Shown here piece after piece: positions 61,515 to 64,000 of a stretch of DNA of 64,000 nt. A program made the translations under genes and the position numbers. The stretch is from contig NZ_JAIBHJ010000012.1 in assembly GCF_021278025.1 (NCBI RefSeq), positions 62,001 to 126,000 on the forward strand. Reading direction: 5' to 3'. Numbering within the stretch: position 1 is the first letter of the stretch; each line of letters starts with the position of its first letter. This DNA comes from Motilimonas sp. E26 (GTDB lineage Bacteria > Pseudomonadota > Gammaproteobacteria > Enterobacterales > CBDFNC01). The notes under the pieces are model-generated. The model saw nothing but the letters and a program-made list of their open reading frames with translations, did not search any database and was not told where the DNA came from.

Positions 61515-63377
61515 ATGCGGATAGCTCCACTGGTATTATCGGCTGGTATCTTCTCTCTAGGCATGGCTGCCTTCCCGTTGTATGCAAGCCAAGTCTCTGA
61601 GTTAGATAATAAAATTCAGACAAAGCAGGCTGAGTTTGACGCTTATGTTAACGGTCTTGAACAGATTAGAAGCTCAATCAAACAAGATAAAGATGAGTTA
61701 GAGCGTTTAATCAAACTCAATGACACACTTGAAGATAAGCGAAAATCAGCGCTACTGGATATGGACAAACAGTATGAACGGCTGGTTGCTGATCCATCGC
61801 TGGATATTTCTGCGTCTATTGAAGCTTATCAATACGCACTTCAAGCGCAAAGTCTGAATAAAACTAAAGTTAAAGCACAAAAAACATTATTGGCGACAAA
61901 TCAAGATAAACTCGCTAATTCTAAAATGACTCAATTTAGTATGTTAAACGAAATTGAGAACCTAAAAGAACGTTACAATTTTGCCCGTGTCGAACGCATT
62001 AAACGCGAGTTCGGTCAAGGCGGCAAAATGGAAGTAAGTCAAAGCATTGCCTGTGGTGAGGACGTAACATTTAAACAGTGTGCCGAACAAGGTAATGACT
62101 TAGCGAAGAAAACAGCCAGTCAAATGCTAACTAACAAGCTGTTTCAAAACGTGACAGAACAAGCCTTAGTTGCCAAACATCGTGATACTGCTGCGGCGGG
62201 CATTAAGATTGTTGACGAGAAAGTACTAGAAAGTGGTTTCAGTGGTCAAGGCGACTACTCGGTCAAGATGTTGGTTGAAATGCAAGGTCGCTTACCTCAA
62301 GCGCAAGCTTGTCGCTTGCTGAGCCTTGATTACCGTTACTGTGGTGTGAATGCTGACGTCGCTGATATGGGCGATTTCAAAGAAGTGGAGTTTTCGTCAC
62401 AGCAAAATGAACCCGGCATGTACACCTTGACTGTACGCTCTGACCAATACAATGACGAAGTGTTTATCAATGGTAAAAGCTATGGCGCTAGCCGTATCGA
62501 CGCCATGTTACCACCGGGTGAGTACAAAATAACCGTGAAAAAGCCTGGTTTTCATCCGTACAACACTTCCATTAAGTTATCTGGTGCAAGAACAGTTCGA
62601 GCCGAACTCAGTCGTTTAGTGGTTAATTTAAAGCCTGGTCAACGATTTGCTGATCGCCATAGCGACGGCACTGCCTCACCAGCTATGGTGGCGATTGCTG
62701 GTGGTCGCTATAAAGTAGGCGATTTACAAGGTCGCGGCTTAGGTAATGAGCAAGCGCCAAATGATGTAAATATTCCAACCACGTTTGCAATTGGTCAAAA
62801 AGAAGTAACGGTTGCCGAATTTGAAAAATTTGTAAAAGAAACAGGTTATCAAACTAGCGCAGAAAAGGGACGAGGTTGCGCGGTGTATGATAGTGGTGCG
62901 CCGGAATACAACGCTGATTTATCTTGGCGTAAACCGGGGTTCGAGCAGTCGAAAAAATCACCAGTTGTTTGTGTGACGAAAGATGATGCTGTGGCTTACA
63001 GCAAATGGTTAAGTCGTAATACTGGCTACCAATATCGTCTGCCAACAGAGTCTGAATGGGAAGTCTCAGCTCGAGCAGGATCGCGTACTGATTACTGGTG
63101 GGGTAACAATATTGGTGCAGGAAACGCAAATTGTGGTTGGTGTGGCAGTCGCTGGTCTAATAACAGCACATCACCAACAGGCTCATTTAAAGCGAATAAG
63201 TTTGGTCTCCATGACACCGTAGGTAATGTTTGGGAAATAACTGAAGGCTCACCGGCTGTTGTAAGAGGTGGCTCTTGGAACTTTGCGCCAAGTTTAGCTC
63301 GTGCCTCGTCACGGTTAGAGATTAGCTCAAGCTTTGCGTCAAATTACATCGGTTTCCGAGTCGTTAGAGAGCAATAA
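61515..63377 (+). CDS. Exported coiled-coil / PEGA / SUMF1-domain protein
   Basis: A 620-residue secreted protein. A signal peptide covers about 1-24 (ending LYAS). A coiled coil follows (about 28-165, ELDNKIQTKQAEFDAYVNGLEQI). The next part (about 165-290) has paired cysteines (CGEDVTFKQC, CRLLSLDYRYC). A PEGA-like domain (about 305-370) reads VFINGKSYGASRIDAMLPPGEYKITVKKPGFHPY. A C-terminal SUMF1/FGE-sulfatase fold (about 385-618) shows FAIGQKEVTVAEFEKFVKETGY, YRLPTESEWEVSARAG, GNVWEITEG, RGGSW and GFRVVR. The cysteines used by true formylglycine-generating enzymes after RGGSW are absent, so it is probably a structural or binding version. Function unknown. Confidence 0.86.
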   Translation: MRIAPLVLSAGIFSLGMAAFPLYASQVSELDNKIQTKQAEFDAYVNGLEQIRSSIKQDKDELERLIKLNDTLEDKRKSALLDMDKQYERLVADPSLDISASIEAYQYALQAQSLNKTKVKAQKTLLATNQDKLANSKMTQFSMLNEIENLKERYNFARVERIKREFGQGGKMEVSQSIACGEDVTFKQCAEQGNDLAKKTASQMLTNKLFQNVTEQALVAKHRDTAAAGIKIVDEKVLESGFSGQGDYSVKMLVEMQGRLPQAQACRLLSLDYRYCGVNADVADMGDFKEVEFSSQQNEPGMYTLTVRSDQYNDEVFINGKSYGASRIDAMLPPGEYKITVKKPGFHPYNTSIKLSGARTVRAELSRLVVNLKPGQRFADRHSDGTASPAMVAIAGGRYKVGDLQGRGLGNEQAPNDVNIPTTFAIGQKEVTVAEFEKFVKETGYQTSAEKGRGCAVYDSGAPEYNADLSWRKPGFEQSKKSPVVCVTKDDAVAYSKWLSRNTGYQYRLPTESEWEVSARAGSRTDYWWGNNIGAGNANCGWCGSRWSNNSTSPTGSFKANKFGLHDTVGNVWEITEGSPAVVRGGSWNFAPSLARASSRLEISSSFASNYIGFRVVREQ

Positions 63378-63403
63378 TCGGCAAGCGTTCGTTGCTCAGT
63401 AAG

Positions 63404-63444
63404 ACCCATAAAAAAACCGCAGTTTATGCGGTTTTTTTATGGGT
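63404..63444. terminator. Terminator after SUMF1 gene, unusually long stem
   Basis: An 18-bp perfect stem (63404-63421 with 63427-63444), with arms beginning ACCCAT and ending CCGCA around the loop GTTTA. The stem contains A7/T7. It ends the SUMF1 transcript and would work in either direction. Confidence 0.92.
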
Positions 63445-63631
63445 AATTTTTACCATTACATTTTCTCTTGTTCATCAATATAAATTGCATTGCTGTTCGG
63501 TTTTTCCGATATTATATATCGGTAAATTTATCTTGTTATCTGAAAATTTGACCCTGCTAAAAAAATTACAATTTAGCTTATGTTATTGTCGCGCCAGATT
63601 TTTACGCTTTAAAGTAGATAGGTTTGAATAA

Positions 63632-64000
63632 ATGAGACGACAACACATTGTTAATTTGATCACGCTGATATCGGCATTACTTTTTTCACCACTTACTTTG
63701 GCGAGTACAAGTGGCGATCAGCTTGATCTTACCACTCATGCTGTTGGCTATATCGCCATTATCGTATTTGTGTTTGCATATATTCTAGTGATGAGTGAAG
63801 AGGTTATTCATTTACGTAAGTCCAAGCCCGTGTTGGTCGCCGCTGGTGTTATTTGGGGGATGATAGGTTGGGTTTACATGCAGCATGGTATGAGCCATGA
63901 AGCTGAACAAGCCTTTAGACATAATCTGCTTGAATATGCCGAGTTACTGCTCTTTTTACTGGTTGCAATGACTTATATTAATGCAATGGAAGAGCGGATG
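63632..64000 (+). CDS. nhaD: NhaD-type sodium/proton antiporter (partial, runs off window)
   Basis: The first 123 codons of an NhaD-family Na+/H+ antiporter. The gene starts at ATG 63632 and stays open to the last base of the window. Visible parts are a signal-like first segment (LITLISALLFSPLTLAS), then YIAIIVFVFAYILVMSEEVIHLRKSKPVLVAAGVIWGMIGWVY, AFRHNLLEYAELLLFLLVAMTYINAMEERM. The last stretch is the conserved region of NhaD with acidic residues in a membrane helix. It fits a marine organism that must expel sodium. The rest lies beyond the window. Confidence 0.88.
   Translation, partial: MRRQHIVNLITLISALLFSPLTLASTSGDQLDLTTHAVGYIAIIVFVFAYILVMSEEVIHLRKSKPVLVAAGVIWGMIGWVYMQHGMSHEAEQAFRHNLLEYAELLLFLLVAMTYINAMEERM

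Noticed and set aside
61391-61600. 69-codon frame before the SUMF1 gene
   Set aside because: It overlaps the signal-peptide region of the real gene in another frame and has no ribosome site.
63392-63631. 79-codon frame between the SUMF1 gene and nhaD
   Set aside because: It runs through the terminator stem and has a composition typical of AT-rich non-coding DNA.
1-64000. tRNA, rRNA, CRISPR arrays, transposases, integrases, prophage genes
   Set aside because: I looked for their usual marks (TTCGA arms, spaced repeats, DDE or tyrosine recombinase motifs) while reading and saw none. A short RNA could still have been missed without a covariance search.

Overview
The window looks like a chromosomal segment of a facultatively anaerobic, flagellated marine-type gammaproteobacterium, most likely Alteromonadales (Shewanella, Psychromonas or Agarivorans relatives). 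The reasons are moderate-to-low GC, dense operons, a long-form isocitrate lyase beside malate synthase G and a DUF3612 regulator, close FocA, AdhE, YbiT and PurU relatives, two CspA-type genes and NhaD. The genus is an inference. I saw no tRNA, rRNA, CRISPR array, transposase, integrase or prophage gene. The only clearly broken gene is an LtaS-type sulfatase relic at 4090-5043.

Layout. 0.2-2.5 kb: basic amino-acid ABC transporter (binding protein and two permeases; the ATPase is not in view). 2.5-5 kb: an RluA-type pseudouridine synthase, a cold-shock gene with a cold-box leader, and the sulfatase relic. 5-10 kb: a sugar-efflux-like MFS transporter divergent from an AraC regulator, an unknown protein and a chemoreceptor. 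10-16 kb: the glyoxylate shunt (glcB, aceA) divergent from its probable regulator, with three operator-like repeats at 14-bp spacing between them. 16-20 kb: a second csp gene, an orphan periplasmic binding protein and a PAS-GGDEF-EAL protein. 20-22.5 kb: metNIQ. 22.8-33.4 kb: mixed housekeeping genes (DUF5924/DUF2914 membrane protein, focA, EVE protein, xthA, EamA exporter, pentapeptide K+ channel, glutathionyl-hydroquinone reductase, REC-TPR protein, VC2046-like protein, purU, ychJ).

33.6-44.8 kb is a peptide-use block: M17 aminopeptidase, S9A oligopeptidase, a Yej-type peptide importer with its ATPase split into two genes, and pyroglutamyl peptidase. A Fur-box-like site lies in the divergent promoter region. 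44.8-54.1 kb holds ybiT, a large metzincin-like lipoprotein in an operon with a predicted outer-membrane barrel, an HTH protein and an HD-GYP protein. 54.2-64 kb holds adhE with a TetR gene upstream, an alpha/beta hydrolase, an M14-type carboxypeptidase, a yfcZ-like gene, an NlpC/P60 lipoprotein that seems to start at ATT, a coiled-coil/PEGA/SUMF1 protein, and the start of nhaD.

Regulatory themes. focA and adhE each have a 9/10 match to the FNR consensus upstream, with the same half-sites, which suggests shared fermentative control. The acetate/fatty-acid genes appear to be under a local regulator that also controls itself. The least explained parts are the metalloprotease/barrel operon, the SUMF1-PEGA protein, the Cys/His-headed pentapeptide channel and the DUF3612 operator array.
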